The notes under the pieces are model-generated. The model had not been told where the DNA came from. It searched no databases and saw only the letters and a program-made list of their open reading frames with translations. Positions 1 to 8,215 of a stretch of DNA of 64,000 nt are shown here, in pieces. The stretch's first letter is position 1. The number at the start of each line of letters is the position of its first letter. Both the position numbers and the translations under genes were made by a program. This DNA comes from Stenotrophomonas lactitubi (GTDB taxonomy: Bacteria > Pseudomonadota > Gammaproteobacteria > Xanthomonadales > Xanthomonadaceae): positions 2,728,001 to 2,792,000 of the forward strand of contig NZ_PHQX01000001.1 of the NCBI RefSeq assembly GCF_002803515.1, read 5' to 3'.

Positions 1-1385
1 GCCATGCCCAGGCCGGCGATGCGCTTGCCATTCTCGTCGTTGATGCCTCGCACGTAGGCCAGAATCTGCGCGCCCGGGTTGCTGGTCTCCTCGGTCACCC
101 AGCCAACCGCATCGCCCTTCCACACCGGGATCGGCCGCGAATGGGCCACGCAGCGGATTTCATCCGGGGTGCCGTTGAGCTGGCCGGAGGCCTTCATCTG
201 CAGGCCGATCGCGGGAATGCCGGCATGGCTGGCATCGTCACGCTGCACGCTGACCAGCGTGGTCCAGGTGAAGTTCGCCTGCGCACCGCTGCCATCGGTG
301 TTCTGTCCAGCCACGCGCACACGCACGTCGTACTGGCCAAGCTCCACATCGCGACCGTAGCTCACCCGACGGGCTTTCTGCGTGCGCCCCACAAGGTTGT
401 AGTTGCCGAACAACTGCCAGTTGGTGGTGCCTACCGGGCGGTACTGGATCTGGAGCTGCTCGCGGTTGTCCTTGTCCTTGCCCTTGGAGGTCGTGTCCCA
501 CAGACGGAATTCCACGTTCACCTGCAGGCGAAGCGTCTCGGCCGAACTGGTGCGCTCCACCCACGGGCTGGCCACATGCTTGGCGTCGCTGCCGGTATCC
601 AGCAACAGAGCGCCTTCGATCACATCCGCGTTGCTGTAGAGCGGAATCGCTTCGTCCGGCATCTGCGGGAAACCGCGGAACCAGGTGCGCACCCCCTCAT
701 AGCTGGACAGCGGTGACTCACCGTTCTGCAGCGCCTCGACACGGCCGACATTGATGCCTGGGCTCAGGGTCATGCCGACGAACTGCTCATCGCCTTCGAA
801 CCAGGTATAGGGACGGCTGATCAGATCGGGCGCCACGCGCGTGGAGCCGAACAGCAGACCCAGCGGCTCATAGGCGCGCACGCGGTTGCGAGGCGCAGCC
901 AGCGAATAGGCGGTATCGGCAACACCACCACCACCGGGCCGGGGAGGCTTCGGAGTGAGAACCTTGTTGATCAGCACACTGCCGGCCACGTAGACCGCCG
1001 AAGCGGCCAAAGTGCCATAAGTGCCCGCGATCGCTCCCGCACCCCAGGCGGAGCCTGCCGCCAGCGCGCCGATGCCGAAGGTGAAGTAGGTCAGCGCGAT
1101 CATCGCCACCAGCGGGATCACCGCTTTGCCAACCACGCTGCGCACTTCGATCAGCTGCCCATGCCGCGGGCGCACCTGCATCCACTGCTCACGCGGGACA
1201 TCGATACCATCCACGCAGACCTGCCAGGCCTGCCCATCGAGGCCATCGATATGGCGCATGAGGAAGGCGTACAGGCTTTCGCCCGGGCGCAGGTCGACCG
1301 GTACGTTGCGCTGGCCATCCAGCAGCACCGGATGCGGGGTGATGATGAGGCGACCGTCGGTCGCCGGTTGTGGGGTCAGTTCCAT
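1..1385 (-). CDS. Phage tail tip protein, TipJ/gpJ-like (partial, C-terminus beyond the window)
   Basis: The frame opens at an ATG at 1385 and runs without a stop to the left edge, giving 461 residues. The N-terminus reads MELTPQPATDGRLIITPHPV. Around residues 85-145 lies a strongly hydrophobic glycine/alanine-rich segment, then a GGGG linker. From residue 150 follows a region with motifs such as RAYEPLGLLFGSTRVAPDLI, typical of TipJ-family host-specificity proteins, whose N-terminus resembles lambda gpI fused to gpJ. Such proteins form the tail tip and contact the host surface. The start overlaps the end of the NlpC/P60 gene by 10 bases, as expected for a polycistronic tail operon. The family call is from recognition of order and motifs; the receptor-binding end is not visible. 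Confidence 0.8.
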   Translation of the reverse strand, partial: MELTPQPATDGRLIITPHPVLLDGQRNVPVDLRPGESLYAFLMRHIDGLDGQAWQVCVDGIDVPREQWMQVRPRHGQLIEVRSVVGKAVIPLVAMIALTYFTFGIGALAAGSAWGAGAIAGTYGTLAASAVYVAGSVLINKVLTPKPPRPGGGGVADTAYSLAAPRNRVRAYEPLGLLFGSTRVAPDLISRPYTWFEGDEQFVGMTLSPGINVGRVEALQNGESPLSSYEGVRTWFRGFPQMPDEAIPLYSNADVIEGALLLDTGSDAKHVASPWVERTSSAETLRLQVNVEFRLWDTTSKGKDKDNREQLQIQYRPVGTTNWQLFGNYNLVGRTQKARRVSYGRDVELGQYDVRVRVAGQNTDGSGAQANFTWTTLVSVQRDDASHAGIPAIGLQMKASGQLNGTPDEIRCVAHSRPIPVWKGDAVGWVTEETSNPGAQILAYVRGINDENGKRIAGLGM

Positions 1386-1771
1386 GCGTAGTATCCCTCG
1401 ATCCTCAGCCCATATCCGGGCAGGTCACGAACGCGGTGCAGCACGCTGCAGCCGTTCGTTTCATTGCTGTGCAGAACCCAGCCCTCGTGGGCCAGGAAAA
1501 AGAAAACCCCGGCATGGCCGGGGTTGTGTTGTCCGCGTTCGATCATCAGTACCAGGTCGCCGTCCTGCGGAGGGCCCTCGCGGGCTACCGCCTGCGCGCG
1601 CGACAGCGTGCCCAGTTCGGCCGAGCCGCGCCGCCCGCGCGGTCGCCGCCCGGGCAGCTCCACTTCACGGGCGAACAGCGCCCGCTGCACCTGCACCACC
1701 AGATCGGCGCAGTCGCACGCGGCTTCGTCATAGGGAATTCCCACCCATCGCTCGACGTCGACCAGGCGCAT
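1376..1771 (-). CDS. Phage tail NlpC/P60-family peptidase
   Basis: This 131-residue protein has the C40 (NlpC/P60) core: a catalytic cysteine in the CDCADL motif (Cys21) and a histidine in NPGHAGVFF. In lambda-like tails this domain (gpK-like) sits at the tail tip and may cleave peptidoglycan during DNA entry. The ATG at 1771 is chosen because it overlaps the TGA of the upstream gene as ATGA; an open extension to 1849 lies inside that gene and is unlikely to be used. Its 3' end overlaps the tail-tip gene. Length is normal for the family. Confidence 0.88.
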   Translation of the reverse strand: MRLVDVERWVGIPYDEAACDCADLVVQVQRALFAREVELPGRRPRGRRGSAELGTLSRAQAVAREGPPQDGDLVLMIERGQHNPGHAGVFFFLAHEGWVLHSNETNGCSVLHRVRDLPGYGLRIEGYYAWN

Positions 1772-2232
1772 CAGAAGATCCCCGGCAACGTGAAAGGATT
1801 GGCGTGCAGCAGCACGGCCTGCTGGCGCATCAGGAAGTCGACGCCGCACTGGGCGCTGACCGTGCGCGTGTTGACCGATACCTGGGTCATCGGCAGGTCG
1901 TACTCGGCCTCGATGGCATCCGGGTTGGCACGGTCGGTCAGCATCAACCGGGCGGTCACCATCTCGCCCGGGGCCAGTGCTTCCAGGTCTTCGGTGAGTG
2001 CGCGGCCGATATTGTCGATCACCAGCTGCGCACGCGGAGCCTGCCCGCTGACGTCGTCGGGAAGCTGAAAGCCGAATGGTGCGGCGATGAACTCGCTGCC
2101 ATTGCTGGTCCAGTTCACGTTGTCGTTGACGATCCGCAGTACTTCCGGCATCGATGGCGCCGACACTTCCAGCAGCATCAGCGGCCCCTGGGTATCGGCC
2201 AGGCGCTGGCGACGTTCATGGAACGAGCTCAT
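1771..2232 (-). CDS. DUF1833 phage tail protein
   Basis: This 153-residue protein starts MSSFHERRQRLADTQGPL and resembles the DUF1833 family, which is found between tail protein and NlpC/P60 genes in siphophage tail modules. These proteins correspond positionally to lambda gpL-type tail-tip assembly proteins. It has no signal peptide or membrane segment. Both ends use 4-base ATGA overlaps with neighbours (2229-2232 and 1769-1773 areas), which supports the start and shows tight translational coupling. Function beyond tail-tip assembly is inferred from position. Confidence 0.8.
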   Translation of the reverse strand: MSSFHERRQRLADTQGPLMLLEVSAPSMPEVLRIVNDNVNWTSNGSEFIAAPFGFQLPDDVSGQAPRAQLVIDNIGRALTEDLEALAPGEMVTARLMLTDRANPDAIEAEYDLPMTQVSVNTRTVSAQCGVDFLMRQQAVLLHANPFTLPGIF

Positions 2233-2582
2233 CGCATGTACTCCAGCACCAGATCACGCTTGGAGAAACGGAACTGGGTGTTGAGCGGCACCAGGCGGCC
2301 GATCCCCTGCGGAAAGCGGGCGCTGATCGGCTGCCCGGTCCGCGGGTGCTCCATCGTGAACCAGCCGACACGACCGACATCGCGCAGGTACCACTCCTCG
2401 AACGCTTCGGCGTCGGCCGCACTGCGGAACTGCACCGAGGCGTACACATTCTTCATCACCCGGCTGTTGAGCGTGCGCATCTTGCTCGGCCCGCGCTCCA
2501 TGTCGGTCCGCTCTTCGGACGCGACGATCTCCTCGCCATAGTCGGCGAAACGAATCTCTGCATACTCTGGCCAACTGCTCAT
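2229..2582 (-). CDS. Small phage tail-tip protein, family not certain
   Basis: This 117-residue protein (start MSSWPEYAEIRFADYGEEIV) lies between the tape measure and the DUF1833 gene, the slot occupied by lambda gpM-like minor tail proteins. The frame continues to 2600, but the ATG at 2582 fits best because it overlaps the tape-measure stop at 2579. It contains a segment (about residues 40-90) with FEEWYLRDVGRVGWFTMEHP and no recognisable catalytic motif. The assignment as a tail-tip hub protein rests on order alone. Confidence 0.7.
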   Translation of the reverse strand: MSSWPEYAEIRFADYGEEIVASEERTDMERGPSKMRTLNSRVMKNVYASVQFRSAADAEAFEEWYLRDVGRVGWFTMEHPRTGQPISARFPQGIGRLVPLNTQFRFSKRDLVLEYMR

Positions 2583-3649
2583 CCCACTGCCTCCGTCCAT
2601 CCATATCGGGCCCGTCCAATGGCGCCCAGCTCGCCACCGTTGAGGCTGTCGCCCACGATGTCGATCACCAGTCGCCGCACTTCGCTGCCATCCGGCATGC
2701 GTTGTCGCTCTTCCCGGGTATTGACCCGGCTTTCGCCGTAGTTGTTGATTTCCACGTTCATCCCACCCTCGCCGGCACGGGCGATCGGCACCTGCACATA
2801 GCCACCGCTGTCGCCACCGGACAGGCCATTGCCGGTCCGCAGCGACGTGCGCAGGGCGAAGAACGCCGAGGGGCCGCCGAGAGCGGCCATGTCTTCCTGG
2901 CTGAGCACGCCCTCGCCCTTGTGGACGATGCCCGCCGGCTCGTGCTTGCCGCCCGGGCCTGTGTAACCGCCGATGGAAAAGGAGGTGGAAATGGCCTCCT
3001 TCACCGGGGGACCGATGGTGGCCCCGACGACGGCGTTGTAGACGGTATTGAAAATCCCCACCATCGCCCGCTTGATTGCAATACGTGTCAAGTCGGCGAT
3101 GATCGAATCGGCCAGTGACCTGAAGGACAACTTGCCCTTGTCCACGAATGTGTAGAGCGCATCCTCGATTCCCTGGAACGTTTTGGCGAACTCTGCCTTG
3201 CTCTGTGCTGCGGTATCGGTTGCGGCCTTGGCGTAGTCGGCGTATGCGGAGTGGAATCCTTCCCTGAACTTTTCGGCCTGCTGCCAGGGCTTTCGATCCT
3301 TGTCGAAGGACATCGCCTCGACCTTGTCCATCTCCGGTGCCTCGATGGCGAACAGACTCGAATCGTAGGAAATCCGCTCGCGCTCGGGCTGCATGTCCGC
3401 CACCAGTTCCGGCAGGCGGGCCGGTCCGTCATCCTGCGGTGATCCGTTGCCGCCAGCACGGCCAGGGGAGCTGGCCAGATGTGCCGCTGCCTTGCCAACG
3501 CTCCCGATGGATGCCGTCGCCTGGGCCGCCTGGGCCCGAATGGCCGCGAAATTCTGCGCGGCGATTCGATTGAGCTCATTCATCGCAGTGCGGAATTGCG
3601 GTGTGTTGATGCGCGGTGTGATGTCCAAGTTGTGGACTGTAGTGGCCAC
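2579..3649 (-). CDS. Short tail tape measure protein
   Basis: The C-terminal half carries the lambda-type tape-measure signature (FVDKGKLSFRSLADSIIADL followed by RIAIKRA) and a glycine-rich tail with GGYTGPGGKHEPAGIVHKGE. The frame is open to 4069, but everything upstream of about 3784 overlaps the tail-chaperone extension in another frame. The best start is a GTG at 3649 preceded by CAGGAG at 3661-3656, giving 356 residues beginning (M)ATTVHNLDITPRINTPQF; an ATG at 3679 is the alternative. Siphophage tape measures are usually much longer, and this one goes quickly from an N-terminal helical segment to the C-terminal domain, so it may be internally deleted or specify a very short tail. Confidence 0.75.
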   Translation of the reverse strand: MATTVHNLDITPRINTPQFRTAMNELNRIAAQNFAAIRAQAAQATASIGSVGKAAAHLASSPGRAGGNGSPQDDGPARLPELVADMQPERERISYDSSLFAIEAPEMDKVEAMSFDKDRKPWQQAEKFREGFHSAYADYAKAATDTAAQSKAEFAKTFQGIEDALYTFVDKGKLSFRSLADSIIADLTRIAIKRAMVGIFNTVYNAVVGATIGPPVKEAISTSFSIGGYTGPGGKHEPAGIVHKGEGVLSQEDMAALGGPSAFFALRTSLRTGNGLSGGDSGGYVQVPIARAGEGGMNVEINNYGESRVNTREERQRMPDGSEVRRLVIDIVGDSLNGGELGAIGRARYGWTEAVG

Positions 3650-3783
3650 ACATTTCTCCTGTTTGATGAAGGGCCCCATGGGAAGCCCTTGGTTCGTTGG
3701 TCCGGTCACCGCTGCCGGTCCGGCTGTCGATGCCGCCGCAGCCGGAACGAATTCACCGGCTTGTTCGGGCCAGCCGGATCGCG

Positions 3784-4110
3784 CTATTGGCTTGCATTGC
3801 GCTCCGATGCGACCTGGAAAACCTCCAGCAGCTGTTGTGTCCGCAGCTTTGCCTCGACCTCCGGCAAACGACGCTGCTGCACCAGCAGGAAGTCTTCGGC
3901 CGTAGTCGAATTGCCATGCACCTGAGCGAGTACACTGGTCAATTGCGCGAGCATGTCCTGCAATGGTTGATCCATCGGCTCGACGCGGGCAAATGCATAG
4001 ATCTCGGAAAGCTGGCGGGATGTCAGCCCCGCCAGCATCTGGTCCGGATGCGGGAGGCCCAGCCTCCACGCGATCCGGAACTGAAGCCGGCGCTCAGGCC
4101 GGCGGATCAG
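3784..4110 (-). CDS. Tail assembly chaperone T-like extension (made by -1 frameshift)
   Basis: This frame is open from the shift point at 4110 to a TAG at 3784 and encodes 108 residues. It includes MLAGLTSRQLSEIYAFARVE, which resembles the gpT/DUF4035-type C-terminal half of phage tail chaperones. It has no well-placed start at its 5' end. The slippery sequence at the end of the upstream gene puts ribosomes into exactly this frame, giving a fusion of about 222 residues. In lambda the equivalent gpGT fusion binds the tape measure and tube subunits during assembly. Confidence 0.7.
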   Translation of the reverse strand: MIRRPERRLQFRIAWRLGLPHPDQMLAGLTSRQLSEIYAFARVEPMDQPLQDMLAQLTSVLAQVHGNSTTAEDFLLVQQRRLPEVEAKLRTQQLLEVFQVASERNASQ

Positions 4111-4116
4111 TTTTTT
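4086..4116 (-). promoter_or_regulatory. Programmed -1 ribosomal frameshift site
   Basis: Reading the minus strand, the heptamer A AAA AAC (4116-4110) sits in the correct phase just before the TGA (4109-4107) of the tail-chaperone gene. A 6-base spacer (TGATCC) follows, then a perfect 6-bp stem GCCGGC/GCCGGC with a 6-base loop (4103-4086). A -1 slip continues reading at CTG 4110 into the open T-like frame. Slippery site, spacer and stem-loop are all seen directly; use in vivo is inferred from the conserved G/GT strategy of long-tailed phages. Confidence 0.8.
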
Positions 4117-4451
4117 TCCAGCTCTCCCACGGCCGCATCGCCGAGCGCATTGAGCGTCTGCGCGACACGGAACACGCGATCCAGCGCCGCCGCCGATTTC
4201 GCGCCCAGCTGGGCCACCTCATGGTCGGAGAACAGGCGCCCCCCCATTTCGTCGACCAGACACAGGCCGACGAAGCGCGCACGGAAGTCATCCACCTTGG
4301 GCGTATCACCGCCGTAGGTCTCCTGCTCCCAGCGGTCACGGTCGCTGGCCGACATCATCGCCACACGCACATTGCCGCCCCATTCGGGCACGGCGATGTC
4401 CTCATGGCGGCGATCATGTGCATCCAGGATCTGCTGCTTGCCCAGCAACAT
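4107..4451 (-). CDS. Phage tail assembly chaperone, gpG-like
   Basis: This 114-residue acidic protein (MLLGKQQILDAHDRRHEDIA) follows the tail tube gene, as gpG does in lambda. The ATG at 4451 shares one base with the TGA of the tube gene (TGATG); a GTG three bases earlier (4454) is equally in frame. The product ends ...GELEKN at a slippery A AAA AAC just before its stop, so a minority of ribosomes should make a longer G-T fusion. It acts transiently in tail assembly and is not expected in the finished particle. Confidence 0.78.
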   Translation of the reverse strand: MLLGKQQILDAHDRRHEDIAVPEWGGNVRVAMMSASDRDRWEQETYGGDTPKVDDFRARFVGLCLVDEMGGRLFSDHEVAQLGAKSAAALDRVFRVAQTLNALGDAAVGELEKN

Positions 4452-4909
4452 CACGGAGTGCCGCCAGCAGCAGCGGTGACGATGGCGAAATCACGCGGCA
4501 ACAGATCGGCGGTGAAGGTCAGCACCTGGTTGGTACCCGGGGCGACGTTGAAGGCTGCGACCTTGGCCACGAAGGTGGCTGCATCGCCGGTGGGCAGCAC
4601 CATCAGGAAGTGCAGGTCGGCATCCGGATCGGCGTCACGCAGGATTTCCTGACCCGCCGAGCTGCCCACCGGCCAACGATGGCCGGACACCTGTACGGCC
4701 TGGCCGCCGGACAGGCCTGCGATGTTTTCCATCTGCTTCGAACGCAGGTTGGTTGCATCCAGGGTGTTGGCCTGACCACGGCCGAACGGGAAGGCGGTGA
4801 GACCGTCGATCTCGGTGTAGCCAGCCGGATTGTTCGGCGCGGTCGGCGCGGTGCCGGCCTTCACATACAGCGCGGAGTCCTGGGCGGAAATGGCTTGATT
4901 GATGGACAT
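4451..4909 (-). CDS. Phage major tail (tube) protein
   Basis: This 152-residue protein (MSINQAISAQDSALYVKAGT) has the features of a siphophage tail tube subunit: TEIDGLTAFPFGRGQANTLD near the N-terminus and a beta-rich C-terminus ending DFAIVTAAAGGTP. The ATG at 4909 has an AGGAGA ribosome site about 8 bases upstream; the open frame further up crosses a terminator hairpin and is not coding. It is the first gene of the visible tail operon. No head-completion or capsid gene precedes it; the next gene upstream is a chromosomal dienelactone hydrolase on the other strand. Confidence 0.75.
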   Translation of the reverse strand: MSINQAISAQDSALYVKAGTAPTAPNNPAGYTEIDGLTAFPFGRGQANTLDATNLRSKQMENIAGLSGGQAVQVSGHRWPVGSSAGQEILRDADPDADLHFLMVLPTGDAATFVAKVAAFNVAPGTNQVLTFTADLLPRDFAIVTAAAGGTP

Positions 4910-4931
4910 GGTGTTGATTCTCCTGGAAATG

Positions 4932-4953
4932 AAAAAGCCGCCTTGCGGCGGCT
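4932..4953 (-). terminator. Intrinsic terminator upstream of tail tube gene
   Basis: On the minus strand AGCCGCC-GCAA-GGCGGCT is followed by five T residues. It lies about 20 bases before the ribosome site of the tube gene, so it would stop transcription arriving from upstream. Confidence 0.65.
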
Positions 4954-5057
4954 GGGTTTCGGGGTTATCAGGCTCGGGTCGGCCTGGATGTCTTCGTCGC
5001 GGTTGGCCCGGCACAGCCGCCTGTTTCCACGCCGCCCTCGGGCAACGCGCGGACAAC

Positions 5058-5087
5058 AAAAAAGCCCCCGGCTTGCGCCGGAGGCTT
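5058..5087 (-). terminator. Second intrinsic terminator upstream of tail module
   Basis: On the minus strand AAGCCTCCGGC-GCAA-GCCGGGGGCTT (one mismatch) is followed by a run of T residues. Together with the hairpin at 4932-4953 it brackets a short stretch with no recognised gene. Confidence 0.65.
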
Positions 5088-5276
5088 GTATGTCATCCTG
5101 GCTGAAAGCTTAGGCGCCGGGTGTGCACCGGTCAATGCGAAAACCACCATCTGCACCGCCTTGGGAAACCACCGCCATTTCCCCGTAGCCGCCCGATGCG
5201 GCACAGCCGCTGACATCGCGCTAACCCTCACAGCGTCGACAATGCCGTTCTGTTCCCTGCAACGAGGTACCCCCCG

Positions 5277-5948
5277 ATGTCCGAATGGATCACCCTGGAT
5301 ACGCATTACGGTCCGGTCCGTGCCTGGCAGGTCCTGCCCGAAGGCCCTCCGCGTGGCAGCCTGGTGGTGGTGCAGGAAATCTTCGGCGCCAACCCGCACA
5401 TCCGCAGCGTGGCCGAACGTTTCGCGGCCGAGGGCTACGCGGTGCTGGCACCGTCATTCTTCGACCTGGTGGACGGCCCCGAGGCCGATCCGGATGCCCT
5501 GCCCTATACCCCCGAAGGCGTGAAGGATGGCCTGGAACGGGTCACCGCCCTGGGCATGGAAAAGGCGCTGGAAGTGGTCCGCGCCGCAGCCACCCGGCTG
5601 GCGCCGCACGGCAAAGTGGGCACGGTCGGCTACTGCTGGGGCGGCAGCGTCGCGCTGCTGTCCGCGCTGCGCCTGGGCCTGCCCTCGGTGAGCTACTACG
5701 GGGCGCGCAACGTGCAGTTCCTGGATGAAACGCCGAAGGCCCCGGTGATGTTCCACTTCGGCGCGCAGGACAAGAGCATCCCGCCGGCGGCGATCCAGGC
5801 CCACCGCGAGAAGCTGCCGCAGATGGCGACCTACGTCTATCCGGCCGATCATGCCTTCAACCGCGAGGTCGGACATGCGTATGATCCAGACAGCGCCGCC
5901 CTGGCGCTGCAACGCACCCTGGACTTCTTCTCGGAGCATCTTGGATGA
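5277..5948 (+). CDS. Dienelactone hydrolase family protein
   Basis: This 223-residue alpha/beta hydrolase has the dienelactone hydrolase triad: a cysteine nucleophile in GYCWGG (Cys120), Asp165 in GAQDKSIP and His192 in DHAFN, plus the conserved Glu34 in VVQEIFG. Such enzymes open lactone or ester bonds; with no aromatic-degradation genes nearby the substrate cannot be named. It has no signal peptide, so it is cytoplasmic. Its TGA overlaps the ATG of the following HIT gene by 4 bases, so the two are co-translated. Confidence 0.88.
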   Translation: MSEWITLDTHYGPVRAWQVLPEGPPRGSLVVVQEIFGANPHIRSVAERFAAEGYAVLAPSFFDLVDGPEADPDALPYTPEGVKDGLERVTALGMEKALEVVRAAATRLAPHGKVGTVGYCWGGSVALLSALRLGLPSVSYYGARNVQFLDETPKAPVMFHFGAQDKSIPPAAIQAHREKLPQMATYVYPADHAFNREVGHAYDPDSAALALQRTLDFFSEHLG

Positions 5949-6367
5949 GCGATTTCGAACTCGATTCACGCCTGGCCACCGATAGCGTGCTGGTGGCCGA
6001 AGGCCCGTTGTCGCAAGTGCGACTGATGAACGACGAACGATTCCCCTGGCTGGTCCTGGTGCCGCGCCTGGCCGGGGTGACCGAGTGGATCGAGCTGGAC
6101 GGCGATCAGCAGGACAAGCTGCGCACCGAGCTCAACCGCGCCTGCAAGGCGCTGCACGGTTCCGACGGGGTTGAGAAGATCAACATCGGCGCGCTGGGCA
6201 ACATCGTGCGCCAGCTGCATTTCCACGTGATCGGCCGCCACGACGGCGATCCGGCATGGCCGGGACCGGTCTGGGGCAGCGGCCCGGCGCACCGCTATGA
6301 GCCGGCCGCGCTGGACCAGCATGTCGCCTACTGGAAGGAACGGCTAGGATATCCGGCCCATTCCTGA
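5945..6367 (+). CDS. HIT domain protein
   Basis: This 140-residue protein has a histidine-triad-type motif QLHFHVIGRH at about residues 91-100. The first histidine of the canonical HxHxH is glutamine here, a variation found in a subgroup of bacterial HIT proteins. The family hydrolyses or transfers nucleotidyl groups from dinucleotides or nucleotide conjugates. It is translationally coupled to the upstream hydrolase and followed 15 bases later by a small membrane-protein gene, so the three probably form one operon. The substrate is unknown. Confidence 0.8.
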   Translation: MSDFELDSRLATDSVLVAEGPLSQVRLMNDERFPWLVLVPRLAGVTEWIELDGDQQDKLRTELNRACKALHGSDGVEKINIGALGNIVRQLHFHVIGRHDGDPAWPGPVWGSGPAHRYEPAALDQHVAYWKERLGYPAHS

Positions 6368-6382
6368 GCCAGTGCCGACCCG

Positions 6383-6550
6383 ATGCGATTCAATATCGTC
6401 GCCGCCATCCTGCTGATCCTGATTGGCCTGTTCATGCTGGCCAGCAACCTGGGCTGGACCAACCTGAACCTGTCGCGCCTGCTGCTCACCTGGTGGCCGC
6501 TCGGCCTGGTGGCCGTAGGCATCGCGATCCTGTTCGGTCGCGGCAAATAA
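6383..6550 (+). CDS. Small LiaI/LiaF-like membrane protein
   Basis: This 55-residue open frame (MRFNIVAAILLILIGLFMLA) has two hydrophobic helices separated by a short segment with NLGWTNLNLSRLL. It ends GIAILFGRGK. This is the pattern of the LiaI-LiaF-like transmembrane domain (DUF5668). It follows the HIT gene by 15 bases on the same strand and is followed by a strong hairpin, so it is likely the last gene of the operon. Function is unknown; membrane location is inferred from hydrophobicity. Confidence 0.75.
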   Translation: MRFNIVAAILLILIGLFMLASNLGWTNLNLSRLLLTWWPLGLVAVGIAILFGRGK

Positions 6551-6553
6551 GCA

Positions 6554-6575
6554 AAGGCGGCGCATGCGCCGCCTT
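6554..6575. terminator. Bidirectional hairpin between convergent genes
   Basis: The 22-base sequence is a perfect palindrome built from AAGGCGGCG and CGCCGCCTT. It lies between the end of the small membrane-protein gene (plus) and the end of dcd (minus). It lacks a long T run. Confidence 0.55.
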
Positions 6576-6615
6576 CGTGATCACGCAGAACGCCGGGCAT
6601 CGCCCGGCGCCACCT

Positions 6616-7182
<567 letters not shown>

Positions 7183-7261
7183 GCTCTGTCCTGGGTGCAA
7201 GGGGGCGCGAGGATTCTAACAGGGGGCCGGGCGTCGCCGCCGCAGCCCCGCCAGCGGGCCC

Positions 7262-8158
7262 TTACAGCAGCGAGGACAGGATCGGGATCGAGGCGCGCGG
7301 GCGCTTGCCCACCTCCTCGACCAGACGCTGGGCAGCGCGATGGTAGGCCTGGGCCGCCGCCGAATCCGGCTGCGCGGCGGTGATCGGGGTGCCGGCATCA
7401 CCCTGCTCGCGGATGCCGATCTGCAGCGGCAACGACCCCAGCAGCGGCACGCCGTACTGCGCGGCCATGCGCTCGCCACCACCCTCGCCGAACAGGTGCT
7501 CCACGTGCCCGCAGTTGCTGCAGGTATGCACGGCCATGTTCTCGACCACGCCCAGCACCGGCACCTCGACCTTCTCGAACATCTTCAGCGCCTTCTTCGC
7601 ATCCAGCGTGGCGATGTCCTGCGGCGTGGTGACGATCACCGCGCCGGCCAGCGGGATCTTCTGCACCAGCGTCAGCTGGATGTCGCCGGTACCCGGCGGC
7701 AGGTCGATCAGCAGATAGTCCAGGTCGTCCCACAACGTGTCTTCGAACAGCTGGGTCAGCGCCGCCGTCGCGCGCGGTGCGCGCATGATCAGCGGTGTCT
7801 CGTCCTCGACCAGATAGCCGATCGACATGGTGTCCACGCCGAAGGCACGCATCGGCTCGATGCTCTTGTTGTCCGGGCTTTCCGGGCGGCCGGACAGGCC
7901 GAGCATCGCCGGCACGCTGGGGCCGTAGATATCCGCGTCAAGCACGCCGACGCGCGCGCCAAGCTGCTGCAGGGCAACGGCAAGGTTGACCGCCGTGGTC
8001 GACTTGCCCACCCCACCCTTTCCCGAGCCCACCGCGATCACGTTGCGGATGCGCACATGCGGCGCCAGTCCCTTCTGCACCTGGCTGGCATGCGGACGAC
8101 GGGAAGAACTGTTCACTGCGGACTCCGGGGTGAATCGATAAGAAGAGCCGAACATCAT
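7262..8158 (-). CDS. apbC: Iron-sulfur cluster carrier protein ApbC/Mrp
   Basis: This P-loop NTPase (298 residues) has a deviant Walker A motif GKGGVGKS (residues 46-53), the LDADIYGPS segment and a C-terminal CSNC motif (Cys213, Cys216) that in this family bridges a 4Fe-4S cluster across the dimer. It delivers clusters to target apoproteins in the cytoplasm. The DUF59 domain present at the N-terminus of many homologues is absent; only about 40 residues precede the P-loop. The start is ATG 8158 or the adjacent ATG 8155. It is divergent from the first TonB-dependent receptor. Confidence 0.93.
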   Translation of the reverse strand: MMFGSSYRFTPESAVNSSSRRPHASQVQKGLAPHVRIRNVIAVGSGKGGVGKSTTAVNLAVALQQLGARVGVLDADIYGPSVPAMLGLSGRPESPDNKSIEPMRAFGVDTMSIGYLVEDETPLIMRAPRATAALTQLFEDTLWDDLDYLLIDLPPGTGDIQLTLVQKIPLAGAVIVTTPQDIATLDAKKALKMFEKVEVPVLGVVENMAVHTCSNCGHVEHLFGEGGGERMAAQYGVPLLGSLPLQIGIREQGDAGTPITAAQPDSAAAQAYHRAAQRLVEEVGKRPRASIPILSSLL

Positions 8159-8215
8159 ACTAGCTGGACGTACGCTGACTGAAATTCAGGATTGCTACAG
8201 ATTCGTGCACAGATT

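Larger units (their letters stand above)
4910..5276. other. Boundary between tail module and chromosomal core genes
   Basis: This 367-base gap holds two minus-strand terminator hairpins and a possible 42-residue open frame (4968-5096, minus) but no recognisable integrase, attachment site or head gene. The end of the phage-derived DNA must lie here. I see no clear tRNA end or long direct repeat that would mark an attachment site. Confidence 0.5.

Noticed and set aside
1498..1525. Hairpin with A/T flanks inside the phage NlpC/P60 gene
   Set aside because: It lies in the codons of the conserved NPGHAGVFF motif and is explained by codon composition.
3784..4069. N-terminal extension of the tape measure frame up to 4069
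   Set aside because: It overlaps the tail-chaperone extension in another frame, has unusual composition for a tape measure, and a GTG with a good ribosome site exists at 3649.
5058..5270. A phage attachment site at the module boundary
   Set aside because: No tRNA gene or clear direct repeat could be seen; the other end of the module is outside the window.
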